Origin: Syngnathus acus
Lineage: Eukaryota > Chordata > Actinopteri > Syngnathiformes > Syngnathidae
Assembly (NCBI RefSeq): GCF_901709675.1
Contig: NC_051108.1
Location: 5,552,631 to 5,616,630, forward strand
Direction: 5' to 3'
DNA: 64,000 bases
In this document: in pieces, positions 51,151-63,200 of the stretch
How the letters are laid out: every line of letters begins with the position of its first letter
Numbering within the stretch: the stretch's first letter is position 1
The notes under the pieces: generated by a model
The model's input: the letters and a program-made list of their open reading frames with translations, nothing else
Told to the model about the DNA's origin: nothing
Databases searched by the model: none
Made by a program: the position numbers and the translations under genes

Positions 51151-54100
51151 ATGACAGAATTTTTCAGTTTGCTGGATAGTGATGTTATTGGTTTTGACTT
51201 AGACCATACTCTCTGTCGCTATCATCTGAAGGAGACCTCCAAGGTGAGTATGGTAAACGCATGCTCCGAGCTGCATTACATGACGCCGCACATCGCAGTG
51301 GATAAGCTCTCCATTGCAGTGAACGCGTTTGATTTGTAACTATAATATGTATGCATAATGCAAGTGCTTTGGATGTGTTTAAAGTTTGAATGTATTTGCA
51401 GCCTACAAATGGCACGTCCTGATTTCTATCGACAATTTTGGAAAAAAAAAAAAGTGTGGACACAATTAATTTGGAACACATACATTAATTCAACGGTAAA
51501 ATAAATAAATGAATTTTTTTTAAGTTTGATTTTATGTCTAGATACTGTATTTGTTGTGTCGCTATTTGTGTAAGAGATTTTCCTGCACTGGTGTTTTTTT
51601 TGTGTGTGTGTGTCGTGACAGTCGCTCTTAGAATGAGGCCATTCTTCACAATTTTGAAAATATTGAATTTAAGGTTATCATTTTAGAACTTAACACTGCT
51701 AGAACTTAACACTGCTACAATGTTAAGTCGTCAGTATACTGCTTTTGTAAGTGTAAATTTACTATCCCGTCAAATTAACTATATATATACGTATATATAT
51801 ACGTATATAGATATAGATATATATACGTATATATATTGCTTCTGAGTAATGTGATAATGTATCTGTTTTTGCAGCTGATCTACGAGAGCTTTGCCAGGTA
51901 TCTGGTGGAACATAAAGGCTACGATAAGGACCTATTAAACCTAACGCCTGCTACTTGGGATTTTTGGTAAGTTAGATGGAGAAGTGACAACATTTTAATT
52001 TGGAACCTGGATAAACGTCTTAAATAAAAGTTAAGTGTGTCAACAGTTGTCAACATTGAACATATTGTTACTTTTTTGCGAATTAATTTTCTGTTTGTTC
52101 TTTCACATTATACTTGAAATTGAGTTTTCGTTGTTATATGACAAGGTTCATTAATCATAATTTGATTTTTTTTGGTGGTAATCACCCAGTACTACTGTTT
52201 GCGTAGTCCTCATTACTACTTTTTGTTCTTTTGCTGTACTACAAATTATTAATGATGCTATAAATGAGTTATTTATGTTTTGTGTTCCAATTTTCCAAAT
52301 GTAAACAAACATTTTTATAATTTTATTTAAATGGGCATTTAATGGTTCATTTTGTGTCCAGTTTTAAGGGCCTTGTGGTAGACCTTGAAGATGGAAACTT
52401 AGTGAAGCTTTCTGAAGATGGAACAGTATTGAGGTATGCTTTTACTCAATGAAACAACTTCCAAAAAAATATCTCATCATTTATGTTAGACCTTTACAGG
52501 CTAGTTCTTTAAAATGACTCTTAACATTGTTACCAAAATACTGTCCTGCAATGCTTTCCTTGATTAGAGCAACACATGGAACAACTGACCTGAGCACAGA
52601 AGAGATCATTAAACATTATGGTCCAAAAAGGGAGTGGAAGCACTTTAACAGCCTCAATACCTCTTTTGCAAGATCTGGTAATTTTCCACGACTTTACTTG
52701 TTGTGTTGCATAATCTGTTTAGTTAAATTGGCCTTATTTGCTATATTTCACTATCATTTTTAGTTTTATTAATTCACAACTACTCTATTTTGGATTATGC
52801 AGCTAAATACTATTTATACGACAACTACTTTGATCTACCTGGTGCCCTCCTCTGTGGAAGAATTGTGGACATGTTGCACAAGGTAATATTTCATTAAAAC
52901 TGTGTACTGGATGTAGTTTCATGTAATTGTTAAAATTATAACGGGGAAAAATATAACATGTTTATATTTTGCGAACAGCGGGGTAATGAAGTGAATTCCG
53001 ACTTTTGGAAAGACATGGTAGCTGCCATTGACTACAATTACAACACATCGGCATTTCGAGGTATGGAATTTATTCTAACTCAACATAATTTTTTATATTA
53101 TTGGAGGTATTTATTTATACTGTTTTTTAAGACAAGCAAACTCGGTATCGTATTTATTTCTTTTTGTCTTTTCAGAGGATGCAGGGACTTATTTCCCCAA
53201 TGTTAAGAGGGACCCAGGCCGTTATTTGCAGACTTGCTCCGAGTCCGTAAAGACTTGGCTCAGTAGCATGAAGAATGCAGGGAAAGTCCTCCTCCTTATT
53301 ACAAGCTCCCACAGTGACTACTGCAGGCTTATCTGTGAGCACATCCTTGGGTATGGCTTCTCTCATAAACATTCAAAGATCCCCACTTCAACAGAAAACA
53401 CACATTCTACCACTCACTGTTGTTTCTTTCATGTTGCAGGAAGGACTTTGAAGAGCTTTTTGATATCATCATCACAAATGCCCTTAAGCCTGGTTTCTTC
53501 TCCTTAAAACCACAACAGAGGTCCTTCAAAAATCTTGGTGAGCGCTGTCACACAGTCACCAAATAAATGAAAACCGTATTTTCCGGACTGTAAGGCGCAC
53601 CTAAAAAACTACAATTTTCTCAAAAGCCGACAATGCGCCTTATAGTCCGGTGCGCCTTATATATGGACCAAATTCCTAAATTTAAACTGGCCCCAAGCGT
53701 TGTGTCATGAAATCAATCATAAGTGGCCCGCTGAAGACTATGAATCATGAATCAAAAAGACTATGGATCATTGTTTTGTGATTATAAAGTAATTTGTTGC
53801 GTCTGAAGTTGAAATAAAAAAGATAAAATGGAGAATGATTTGATTTGGATTAAAAATCTGACATGATGCATTAATGGTGCGCCTTATAGTCCGGTGCGCC
53901 TTATATAAGGACAAAGTTTTAAAATGGGCCATTCATTGAAGGTGCGCCTTATAGTCCGGAAAATACGGTATATAAATACACACAGACGCGCACACATACA
54001 CAATTTAATCATTTATTGTTTTGTTTATTTTTTTTTATATATGTGGATTAATTCTTCCTTATATTCCAGTGAATGATGTCGAGGAAAGTGAAGATATGCC

Positions 54101-55189
54101 ATCATTGGACAAACCTGGTTGGTACTCCCAAGGCAACTGGATGCACCTCCATGAACTGCTTAAAACCATGACAGGAAAAGCAGAGCCCAAGGTATTAACT
54201 CCACCTTGCATATTGCAGACAGTGTTTTTAATGGTGATATTCACAACAATGTGTTCAAAACTATTTTGGATGTTGAGTTGAAGTTACTAAAAGTGAATTT
54301 GAGTTTTGACATACACATTTAAATCAGTGAGTGTTGCCTGCAGCTCAATTTAGGAAATTGGAATGTGACGTGTTTGGACTTGTTTGTTATCTCTTTGGCA
54401 GAGTGCAAATTGGTCTTTTTTTTTTTGACTAGCCGTCGTGTGCCTCTAATCACTTTCTCTGAAGGCAAATGTTCTTTCATGTTACCTTTTTTTGCTCACC
54501 TTGTAGGTTGTGTATTTTGGAGATAGCATGAGGTCGGACATGTTCCCTGCCAGCAGCTTTGGAAAGTGGGAAACAGTGATGATTGTGGAGGAAATGGAGG
54601 GCGAGGGTGTGGCCAAAAGTGATGCAGCAAAGTCAAATGAGGCTCAGGTAGAGCCACAGGAGAAAAAGGGCAAGTTTGAGGTACGGTTCATGTCATTGTC
54701 TGGAAATGAAGAGTTCAATCAATTGAAAAATGGCAGACGCTTTCATTGTGTCTCAACAGGAAAGCATGAAGTCACCTTCTACAAAGTCCAACCAGTGGGG
54801 TTCCTACTTTGTTGATGTACATAGAAGTGGTGGTGAGGATGAGGATATCCAGAAATTGACCTGGTGCTGCCACTGTATTCACAAATACAGCACGATGGCC
54901 ATCCCGAGCGTTGAGCACATAGCAAGTAGGTCCCGGCAAAAAAAGAAAAGCCACAAACCGTAATCGGTGTCAAACATGAGGCCCGGGGGGCCAGATACGG
55001 CCCGTCATATCATTTTATGCGGCCCGCGGTAGCCTGCACATATGATGATATTTTCAAATGTATTTCTTCTTCATAGATCTCCCTTTGGATTACAAGTTTC
55101 CCAGGTTTTCTCCTGATAAGCCATGCACAAACGGATACTTCCCGAGGCCCCCCGATTCGTTGCTAAAGAGATGCAAAAGTCTCACCTGA
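51151..55189 (+). CDS. nt5dc1: 5'-nucleotidase domain-containing protein 1 (12 exons)
   Basis: Nt5dc1 belongs to the HAD-superfamily cytosolic 5'-nucleotidase (NT5C2-like) group; its substrate is not established. Exons: 51151-51243, 51875-51966, 52362-52433, 52568-52677, 52803-52882, 52979-53060, 53176-53350, 53440-53537, 54070-54191, 54507-54680, 54760-54925, 55077-55189. They join in phase to 458 codons plus TGA (human 455). The catalytic HAD motif I is FDLDHTL (Asp16 nucleophile, Asp18). Later HAD motifs are VLLLITSSHSDY and VVYFGDSMRSD. The C terminus has STMAIPSVEHIA and LPLDYKFPRF. The gene follows frk by 1.3 kb on the same strand, as in human. In human COL10A1 lies within an NT5DC1 intron on the other strand; no collagen exon is visible here. 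All exons are open. Confidence 0.95.
51783..51838. repeat. TATACG/TA microsatellite
   Basis: TATATACGTATATATATACG-type repeat with GATA variants in nt5dc1 intron 1, ending about 35 bp before the exon 2 acceptor. Confidence 0.85.
53574..53970. mobile_element. TA-type MITE with 'GCGCCTTATA' ends, copy 2
   Basis: Ends CCGTATTTTCCGGACTGTAA and TTATAGTCCGGAAAATACGG, the same family as 33598-33976. It begins 37 bp downstream of the nt5dc1 exon 8 donor. Confidence 0.8.
54965..55045 (+). mobile_element. hAT-like MITE fragment in nt5dc1 intron 11
   Basis: CGGTGTCAAACATGAGGCCC and GGCCCGTCATATCATTTTAT. It fills most of the 151-bp intron, 40 bp after the donor and about 30 bp before the acceptor of exon 12. 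Confidence 0.75.
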
Positions 55190-55439
55190 AAAGCAAGTAT
55201 AACAAAAAGACTTATCCTTTCTTTATCCCTGTGGTCTGTGCCTCCACGCCAACCTGACGTTTCCCCCATTCAACCCCAAATCATTCGGAGAGCACAAATT
55301 GGCCTCATCACTGAATCGTTCAGAAAACTCGTTGAATGTAATGTCAGATACACTATCTGTAATCAGGCCTGTCTTTGGATATTGTTTTGTGGTTTAGTAT
55401 ACATGTGAGATTACAACATAGTATGGATGTGTGTCTGAG

Positions 55440-56121
55440 TACAGTGGTACCTTGACTTACGAGTTTAGTTTTCCACTTGTAATGCAAATCATATATCAAA
55501 TAGTCTTTCACCGTCGAGTAATAGTCTGCTAAAAACAAACCAGAAACTGTAGCTTCTTTGTCCGCCATGTTTGTTTACACTGAAATTATGTTTAATCGGG
55601 AGGTATTAGGACATTTTTTGTCCGGCGTGAGAATATTCATGAATGAAATTGGTTCGTGTCTGATGTTTTGCCTCTTGTTGTTTACGGTACATTCAAAACT
55701 GTGATACCCGTGACCTTTTTTCATTTTGTGTGGGGTCTCTCGTCCAAAGTTAGGGAAGACGGACGATAATTTCTATCTAGCCGTGTGAATCAGGTTTAAG
55801 GTGCAGTATTATTGATGTATTTTTTTTGCAGGGGCACAAAGAATGTAAGCCTGTGAGTATTGTTGAATTTCCATCTGCATGTGTTGCTCCATTATTTGTG
55901 TCCAAATTGTTTCAAGGCTTTCCAACTACATCGATGCTAGTTTTGGTAGTCTGTCTTGGGCATTTTGCATTTGCACTGTGTTAGCATTTCGGTAGCAGAC
56001 TCTAGGGAGCAATTTATTGTATGAACTGTCATTAGGCCTACAAACACACACATCAGAGCTTGCAAATAATTGGCCTAAGATTGGCTCGTATCTCGAAAAA
56101 TATGTCAAGGAACCACTGTAT
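55440..56121. mobile_element. Tigger-like element, about 680 bp
   Basis: TA-flanked inverted ends: CAGTGGTACCTTGACTTACG at the left, and GTCAAGGAACCACTG at the right preceded by CGTATCTCGAAAAATAT. No long transposase frame remains. Confidence 0.65.
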
Positions 56122-56175
56122 GTATGAAGTAGCCTAATTAGTTGTGAAAAATGTTACGTATTAAATAGGATAATT

Positions 56176-56862
56176 CTTTTAATTACTTCACTGGTTCTTT
56201 TATATCAAACAAATTATTTTAGGTGTATTTACCTGACATGTTTCGGCGGGTTCTTCCGCCTTCATCAGAGTGTCACTGATGTGGTTGTGATGCGTCTTTA
56301 TCAGCTGATGGATGAAGGCTGTCAGTTCACCTCTCCAGGTTGTAGAGAGCATGTAGGCTCCCTCGTCCCTGTTGATGGTCCTCGGGCCCCGCTTGCGGAT
56401 CTCAATGGCCTCCCTGATCCAACGCTGATGTTTGTTTTCTTCAGTGCGGATGACTCTGGCCTTTTCCCAGTCCATGATGTGGTTTTCTCTTTTACAGTGG
56501 TCGGTAATGGCTGACTTGTAGTGTTCCTGTTCTGCTTGTAGTTTCATTGCTCTTGTTTGTCTTGTTGCCGTCTCCTTCTCACATTCCTTCTTGCAAGCGG
56601 GGCCCGAGGACCATCAACAGGGACGAGGGAGCCTACATGCTCTCTACAACCTGGAACAGCATTCTGGAGAGGTGAACTGACAGCAGAGGGCGTGACTCAC
56701 CTGTCAAATCTGACAGGTGAGCCACGCCTTCATCCATCAGCTGATAAAGACGGGTCACAACCACATCAGTGACACTCTGATGAAGGTGGAAGAACCCGCC
56801 GAAACATGTCAGGTAAATACACCTAAAATAATTTGTTTGATATAAAAGAACCAGTGAAGTAA
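56176..56862 (-). mobile_element. Penelope-like element 3' end in inverted duplication
   Basis: The minus-strand frame at 56200-56547 encodes AITDHCKRENHIMDWEKARV, RWIREAIEIRK and TINRDEGAYMLS. This is the end of the GIY-YIG endonuclease domain typical of Penelope-like retroelements. The sequence from about 56598 to 56862 is an inverted second copy of the same tail, and both arms share ACCTGACATGTTTCGGCGGG or its complement. The inverted arm has an extra insertion with CACCTGTCAAATCTGACAGG. The reverse transcriptase is missing, so it is a dead fragment. Confidence 0.8.
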
Positions 56863-57496
56863 TTAAAAAGGAAAAACAAGATGAACTTAGTACAATTAAT
56901 TCTTTTAATTTCTTCTGTTAGATTATTTTAACGATTGTAAACGTCTGTATTAAATGGTAATACACCCAGATGTGAATACCTCAATGACGTGTTCCCTTAC
57001 GCACAGCACAGGGTGTTTGCAAGTGCTTTGTTTTGTGCCATCGCTCTTATTTTTGAGTATTCTTAAAAGTAATGTTTCGGTGTGTGAATTTTTCGTAAAT
57101 TCTCAAAATGAGGTGTAAGTCTGTTGCCTTTGAAAGTTTTGTGGATGTAAATCTTAAGGTCATAAAGTGTCATTAAAAGGATGTACAATGGTGTTTCAAT
57201 AAAAGGTATTGAATTAAAAAAAATATTAATTACTGTATCCTGCCCATTATATTACACTATATTATATTATTATATTAGATTGTTATCTTTGTATAATAGA
57301 TGTGTATCATGTGAGTTACTGTATTTCTACGCATTAGTTGTATCTAGTGCAACATTTTTTTTTCATCAATTTACTTTTAATAGTTGGTAGTAGAAGTTCT
57401 ACTTCACGGATTTTCGTTTTTCGCGGGTGGCTCGCAGTTGCATAAGTGTGAATGACATCTGCCCTCATGTTCGTACTTAATTCCATTGCATAAGGC

Positions 57497-58604
57497 AAGG
57501 GTGTCAAACTTATTTTTGCACGGGACGCATCATAGTCATAGTTTGCTTCAAAGGACCATTAAAATTGTCAACCCAAATAAATGTATGAACGTCTCATATA
57601 GGACAGGCTACACAACAAATTGATGAATAACTACCGTAATTTTCCATGTATAATACGCCTCCATGTATAATACGCACCCTAAAAATGGCATGTCGATGCT
57701 GGAAAAAAGCTTGTACCCATGTATAATACGCACCCAAATTTTGACTTGAACAACCGGATGTTATTCTGCCGGTCAGTATCACTGCGCGTGCGCTAGCAAA
57801 CTCGATAGCGAAGAAATGTTTCGGATTTGTGTAGGGTACATTGTGACAGCAAACGAGCAGGTGATCGAGCAAGCGTCTGATACGAGAGCATTGTGTTCGT
57901 ATGGAGCGTGTTTGAAGTGAACAGCAGAAAAGAAAGGAACAAGGCAAAATGTTGTGAAATAAAATATTACCTGTAATACGCATTTAGGTAGAGAACTGAA
58001 CTCTCGCTCTTTATATAGCTGACGTGTCTTGCGCATCCGTTCTGCGCATCTGTAATGGCGGCCTCCGTATGATATCCGGTTTGCGATGGAGATTAAAAAA
58101 CAAACAATATTTGACAATAACACACCATCAAGGATTGCACCATCGCATCAAACGATGTGTCGTCAATTATGGATTTTACTGACTAAGTGTGTTTGGCAGG
58201 ATGGCTGAATGCGATGCGCGATTGACAACAAACAAGAAGTAAGGTGATTTCAAGTTTTATTTCGAGGGAGATTTTCTATTTTGTACCCATGTATAATGCG
58301 CACCCCAGATTTTAGGACAATAAATTAGTTAAATTTTGCGCATTATACATGGAAAAAGATAAATAAAAACGGTTCAAATATTTCGAAACGAAAAATTGAA
58401 ATCAAATATTTAAAAATCAAAATTATTTAAAATAATGAATGCTAATAAAACAATTAGTAACAATATCTCTTTTTTTTTTAAAGTGAAAACATTTTGAAAT
58501 TTTTGAATTGACATGAATTTGATACACTATTTGTCTTCGCGGGCCACCTAAGATGACGTAGCGGGCCGTATCTGGCCCCCGGGCCTTGACTTTGACACCT
58601 GTGG
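57497..58604 (-). mobile_element. hAT-like MITE split by another element
   Basis: The left piece (57497-57632) runs from GGTGTCAAACTTATTTTTGC to ACAAATTGATGAATAACT. The right piece (58357-58604) resumes in the family order and ends GGCCTTGACTTTGACACCTG. The intact relative at 60768-61165 shows that the two halves were once joined. Confidence 0.85.
57638..58356. mobile_element. About 719-bp inverted-repeat element nested in the MITE
   Basis: The ends are TTTTCCATGTATAATACGC and GCGCATTATACATGGAAAA, inverted repeats of about 18 bp. ACCCATGTATAATACGCACC recurs inside. Short frames inside show no domain I recognise. A fragment of the same family lies at about 63650-63690. Confidence 0.75.
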
Positions 58605-60279
58605 CATAAGGTGTAATACTCAGGTAAACATATAATGGATTTAGATCCACATTCTCAAAACCTTTTCTGAAACCGCCACCACGTCAGACATTTTGAATCA
58701 GTACAAGAGTTTGTATCCGCTGGGTCGGGGGGCGCTGAAGAACCGAAGGTCTCCCCCTTCCCCCGCCCCTTTTTTTTCAACTACACTTAGGAGCATTTTG
58801 TTCCTTCCTCGCCCTTACATTCCTTTGTACTGCTCTTAGTCCATAAACCTCCTTCTTCACCTTGACATCGCTGGATGAAATGATTTGAAATGACAAGAAT
58901 AAACTTGATGAACATTTCCTCCGACAGGTAAGGTGAACGCAAACGCATTCCTTCAGAGCTTTAATTTGGAGGAACAAGGCTACTTTTGTATGATCGTTTG
59001 GGATATTATTGCCATTAGAGAGACGTGCTGGCGTTCATTCCAGTTTTCCACGGAGGACTCCAAAATCAACCATATCGATTGTTAAGTTTTCTTGCAAACG
59101 TACAAAATGGGCCCCCCGGGTCGCGACGAACTATCCCACTTCCTTATGTGCATGGGGGACATCAGTACATTAATATTACATTGTAAAAACGGAATAAATA
59201 AATTCGTTGTCGCCATCGTACTTTCAACTGCTAAGATAAAACTGCAAAAATAAAGTTTTGTTATGACTAATAATTATAGCCTAGTAATAATTATTCAAAA
59301 TGGTTTTAAGTGAATGTAGATGTTTGTTTTATTATACGTATAATTAATTATTATTATTCAGCCACTCATCCATTTTATGAACTGCTTATCCTTACAGTTC
59401 ATATTTATGCCAAAACAACTCACTGTTTAATTAAATGTTTGTATGTAATATATTTTATTATTTTTTCATAGAAAAAATATGTTAGGTTGTGGGGTAAAAT
59501 GTTATTTTTTTTACATTTTAAAATCATGGATTATTTGAAATATTTTATTTGCACATCACTGTCAGTGTGGGCGGCGTGATGAATCACTGCCTCACAGTGC
59601 AGAGGTCATGGATTGGATTGCGGGCTTCCTGTATGCAATTTGTATGTTTTCCTAGTGCCTGCGTGGATTTTCTCCAGGTACTCCCTTAACATTCCAAAAA
59701 CATGCATGGTAGTTGAACTGAGCACTCTAAATTGTGTGTGGGTCCAGCACACACAATTTATTTAACTATATTGTTGTTTTTTTAAGCAGGCAAATAGCTT
59801 AACTTATGATATGTGATGGAAAAACTAAGGGACAGAATACATCAAGGCATTAGAAAATTGTTTTTCAGTTTTCTGGTTTTCCAGCTGGCTATTGCCAAGA
59901 GCTCTGCTAAGCTCATGGAATTTACTCACTTGAAAACAGAGGGCTGACTAATAATTCTGTGAAGCACAGCAGTTTGCTTCTGCTGAACCTCAGACTTATC
60001 TGGTCATACCTCTCGTCTAGTTTGATTGATCAATATTTGTCTTACGATGAATATGATAATCGATTTGGGGAACACAACATCCACAGATGGCCGGTTCGTG
60101 GCAAGTTTTGTGCTCAATAATGGGTTATTTCTGTTGGAAAGGGTTAGTTGTCAACAGCTGTGTCTTATTATTCTGAGAATGTGGGGCTTTTTTTTGTGCA
60201 GAGTATGACTTCTTCCAATCTTTTTCCTCTCTCAGCTAAACTCCTTTGGCAATGTCGCAGCCCCCTCTCTGATGAGACG
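58605..60279. other. Intergenic region upstream of dse
   Basis: Contains an old L2-related repeat at 59568-59760 (with TGCCTCACAGTGCAGAGGTC and TTCCAAAAACATGCATGGTA). Otherwise it is AT-rich unique sequence. TTTTTTTGTGCAGAG near 60186-60202 could be the acceptor of a dse exon carrying 5' UTR. Confidence 0.4.
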
Positions 60280-63200
60280 ATGAGAACCCACACTCGTGGG
60301 GCCCCGACAGTCTTCCTCTTAAGTCTGCTGCTGCTGCTCAGGCTGCCTCCGACTGCAACGGACCCAAGTGGTGGAATCCCCTTCATGGGAGGCAACTACA
60401 ATGGCCACCCAATGCTGTATTTCGATCGGGCAGACATAGAAGAGCTTCAGATGGCAGCCGGAAGCACTCATAAGGAGATGGCTAGAAGAATCCGCCAAGC
60501 TGGGGAAACCATGCTTGAACACCCAGAAGAGTACCTGCCACCTTGGAGCCCGGTAGAATTCAGTGCCCGATGGAATGAGGTTTATGGAAACAACCTGGGT
60601 GTGCTGTCCATGTTCTGCTTGCTGTACCCACACAGAGCTGGAGCACTGGATCTTGTCAAAGACTACATGGAGAGGATGGCAGCTCAGCCTAGTTGGTACA
60701 TTTTCATCATCTTTATTTATTTAATTTATTGGATTTGTGGTGTGTCAGTGTATTATGCTTTTAATCCAGGGTTGTCAAACTTATTTTTGTCGCGGCTTCG
60801 TCATAGTTTGCTTCAAAGGGCCATTAGAATTGTCAACCCAAATAAATATATGAACGTCTCATATTGTATATATAGTATAGGCTACACAACAAACTGATGA
60901 ATAACTAGTTTTCAAAACAGAGACTAATAAAAACGGCTCAAATATTTCGAAATGAAAAATTGAAATCAAATATTAAAAAATCTAAATTATTTCAAATAAT
61001 GAATGCTAATAAAAAGTTGCTAACAATATCTCTAGTTTTTAAAAGTGAAAACAATTTGAAATTTTGGAATTAACATGAATTTGATACACAATTTGTCTTC
61101 GCGGGCCACCTAAGATGACGTGGCGGGCCGTATCCGGCCCCTGGGCCTTGACTTTGACACTTGTGTTTTAGTCATTTATTTATTACACAGCGTATGAATG
61201 GTAAATGGAGTGCTTTTATCAACATCACTGTATTCAAAGCACTTCACAAAGTCTATTCACACACCCATTGATAGCCACACTGTGTTCTGACAGCGTGTCC
61301 CTGTCTGAATCTGATACGGCAAAAACGTTGTGTTGGGAAACTCCGAATGTTATTCAGATGTGCTGTTGGGTTAGTCAATCGAGCCGTATAAGGCAGATAG
61401 TGAACAGATGTGTTCGGGGGGGGGGGCTCAGTCACAGACCGCAGTACAAACACAATGAAACGTCGACAAATAACTATTTAAAGGTTTTGTTCAAATTTGT
61501 CTTAAAACAGTTTACGTCATTTTTGTCGCGGGCCGCATAGTTTTCTTCAGAGGGCTATTATGACTGTCAACATCTAATATTATATACAGTATAAGCTACA
61601 CAACAAACTGATGAATACCTAGCTTTGAAATCAGAGACGAGTAAAAACTGTGATGAATAGTAATAGAAATTGCAAGCAATATCTGTAGTTTTTAAAAGTG
61701 AAGACAATTTGCAATTTTAGTATTGACACAAAAAATGGAAATGTGTTTCACAGCTGTTTGCAAAAGCATGTTTCCATCAATGATAGGAAATGAAACTTAC
61801 AGATGTGAATCATGTGATTATGAATAGTCCCTTGCAGTATAATGGAAGTCACAACTACTCCTTAACAAAGTGATTGATTGCTGTGTTGATGGAAAAAAAA
61901 ATCTTTTTTGTCCTGCAGGTTGGTAAAAGATGCCCCATGGGATGAAGTTCCTGTGGCACACTCCTTGGTTGGGTTTGCCACAGCTTATGACTTCCTGTTT
62001 GAATACTTGAACAAGGATCAGCAGGAGCGATTTCTCCAGGTGATCGGCAAGATATCTCATCTTATGTATGAGAAATCCTATAGCCGTGGTTGGGGATTTC
62101 AATACCTACACAATCATCAGCCAACTAATTGTGTGGCTTTGCTCACAGGAAGCCTGGTTTATATGACTCAAGGTTAGTAAGAATGTGTTTATGTCTCTTT
62201 AGCATACAGCAGGGGTGTCAAACTCGTTTATCTCGCGGGCCGCATTGTAGTCATAGCTTCTTTAGGAGGGGTTATGTCTCTTTAGCATACAGCAGGAGTG
62301 TCAAACTCGTTTATCTCGCGGGCCGCATTGTAGTCATAGCTTCCTTAGGAGGGCCTGTCAACCCTAATAAATGTATGAGCACCTCATATTATATACAGTA
62401 AAAGCTACAAAACTAACTGGCAAATAACTCGTTTTCAAATCAGACGAGTAAAAACTGGCCCAATATTTAAAAAAATATATATATTATTAAAAGTGAAGAC
62501 AATTTGCAATTCTAGTAATGACACGGATTTGATGCACAATTTGTCTTCGCGGGCCACATAAAATGATGTGGCGGGCCGTATCTGTCCCCCGGGCCTTGAG
62601 TTTGGCACCTGTGTCATACAGGATTTCATAGTGACAAAAAAAACCCTGACCTTACTACGCGTAATTCATTCGTGTCAAACACAAGGCTCGGGGGCCAGAT
62701 ATGGCCCGCCACATCATTTTATGTGGCCCGCAAAGACAAATTCTGCATCCACTTTGTGTCAATACTAGAATTCAAAATTGTCTTTACTTTTAAAAAAATA
62801 GAAATATTGCCAGCAATTTTAATTATTCATTTTTTTTAATATTTGAACAGTTACTAGTCTCTGATTTCAAAATTTGTTATATATTACAAATTACAAATTG
62901 TGCATCCACTTTGTGTCAATACTAGAATTCAGAATTGTCTTTACTTTTAAAAAAAAATAGAGATATTGCCAGCAATTTTAATTATTATTCATTTTTTTAA
63001 ATATTTGAACAGTTACTAGTCTCTGATTTCAAAATTAGTAATATTATATATACATACGTATATGTGTGTGTGAAACGTTCTGCAAACTCTTATTCTCACA
63101 CATATTTAATGTAGTTGGAAAAATAACAGGAAAAGTACTTCTCTGGGATTTCAAAGGTTATCATAGCTCTAAAAGCTTGGACCTGTCTTGTCTAGTTTAA

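Larger units (their letters stand above)
55190..57203 (+). other. nt5dc1 downstream region / possible long 3' UTR
   Basis: No AATAAA is seen close to the stop; the first clear one I find is at 57198-57203. Either the 3' UTR is about 2 kb and includes transposons, or an unusual signal is used nearer the stop. The stretch holds a Tigger-like element and a Penelope-like remnant, listed separately. Confidence 0.3.

Noticed and set aside
57594-58123. Minus-strand frames of 114-129 codons
   Set aside because: They lie in the nested inverted-repeat element and have no recognised transposase motif.
60026-60279. Upstream extension of the dse frame to 60148
   Set aside because: The frame is open, but MRTHTRGAP at 60280 is the conserved start and is followed by a signal peptide; the extension is probably 5' UTR or intron.
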